NCBI GenBank assembly: GCA_947454425.1
Contig: CANGJV010000004.1
Span: forward strand, 1-41,681
From: Candidatus Nanopelagicaceae bacterium
GTDB taxonomy: Bacteria; Actinomycetota; Actinomycetes; Nanopelagicales; Nanopelagicaceae
Direction: 5' to 3'
Length of the DNA: 41,681 bases
The position numbers were made by a program, and so were the translations under genes. Of this stretch, positions 41,611-41,681 are shown piece after piece. Each line of letters starts with the position of its first letter. Position 1 is the first letter of the stretch. Under the pieces are notes generated by a model, which did not search any database, was not told the DNA's origin, and worked only from the letters and a program-made list of their open reading frames with translations.

Positions 41611-41681
41611 AGGTAAATCATCCCTTCCGTTGTTGAGAAAGCAATCTGATAAATCTGAAATTCCTCTGTAAATGTGTCCTA

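Overview
The window looks like a piece of a small, streamlined, low-to-mid GC actinobacterial chromosome, most likely a freshwater planktonic lineage of the acI / Nanopelagicales type (Planktophila-like). This rests on actinobacterial gene orders (mfd-lipoprotein-mazG-eno-ftsB-DUF501-ppx; glmU-prs-rplY-pth; rsmI-metG-tatD-ksgA-ispE with a divergent protein mannosyltransferase; a MoeA-like glp-GNAT-sepX group next to 5-FTHF cyclo-ligase and FmdB), very short intergenic gaps, many 4-base overlaps, and many starts that look leaderless. The lineage is inferred from memory of these gene orders and was not searched.

Region 1 (1-8344) holds exported proteins: two overlapping genes sharing an unrecognised ~185-residue domain, one fused to a GH16 glucanase; a Bax inhibitor-1 family membrane protein; two abutting exported unknowns; a 579-residue exported protein starting 4 nt after a tRNA-Leu(UAA); and a small exported protein.

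Region 2 (8385-19950) is core housekeeping. A long minus-strand run goes from mfd through an SurA-N-like lipoprotein, mazG, eno, ftsB, DUF501 and ppx to a family 5 uracil-DNA glycosylase. PEP carboxylase is divergent from mfd.

Region 3 (19958-29545) is also mostly minus strand: tRNA-Gln, glmU, prs, rplY and pth, then rsmI, metG, tatD, ksgA and ispE, with a plus-strand MarR regulator between the two groups. The rplY leader has a 10-bp inverted repeat covering its Shine-Dalgarno sequence. Acceptor-stem-like 33-nt repeats lie downstream of tRNA-Gln.

Region 4 (29574-41681) has a protein O-mannosyltransferase, a probable gephyrin-like division pair (a MoeA-like protein lacking domain II, and a SepX/GlpR-like membrane protein), 5-formyl-THF cyclo-ligase, an operon of CopC-like, CopD-CtaG fusion and acyl-CoA dehydrogenase genes, FmdB, an MMPL transporter, PurU and a secreted intradiol dioxygenase. 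Two short genes under 60 codons are proposed, at 37590-37709 (minus) and 40750-40926 (plus). No CRISPR array, insertion sequence, integrase or rRNA was seen, and no gene-free stretch exceeds 300 bases.
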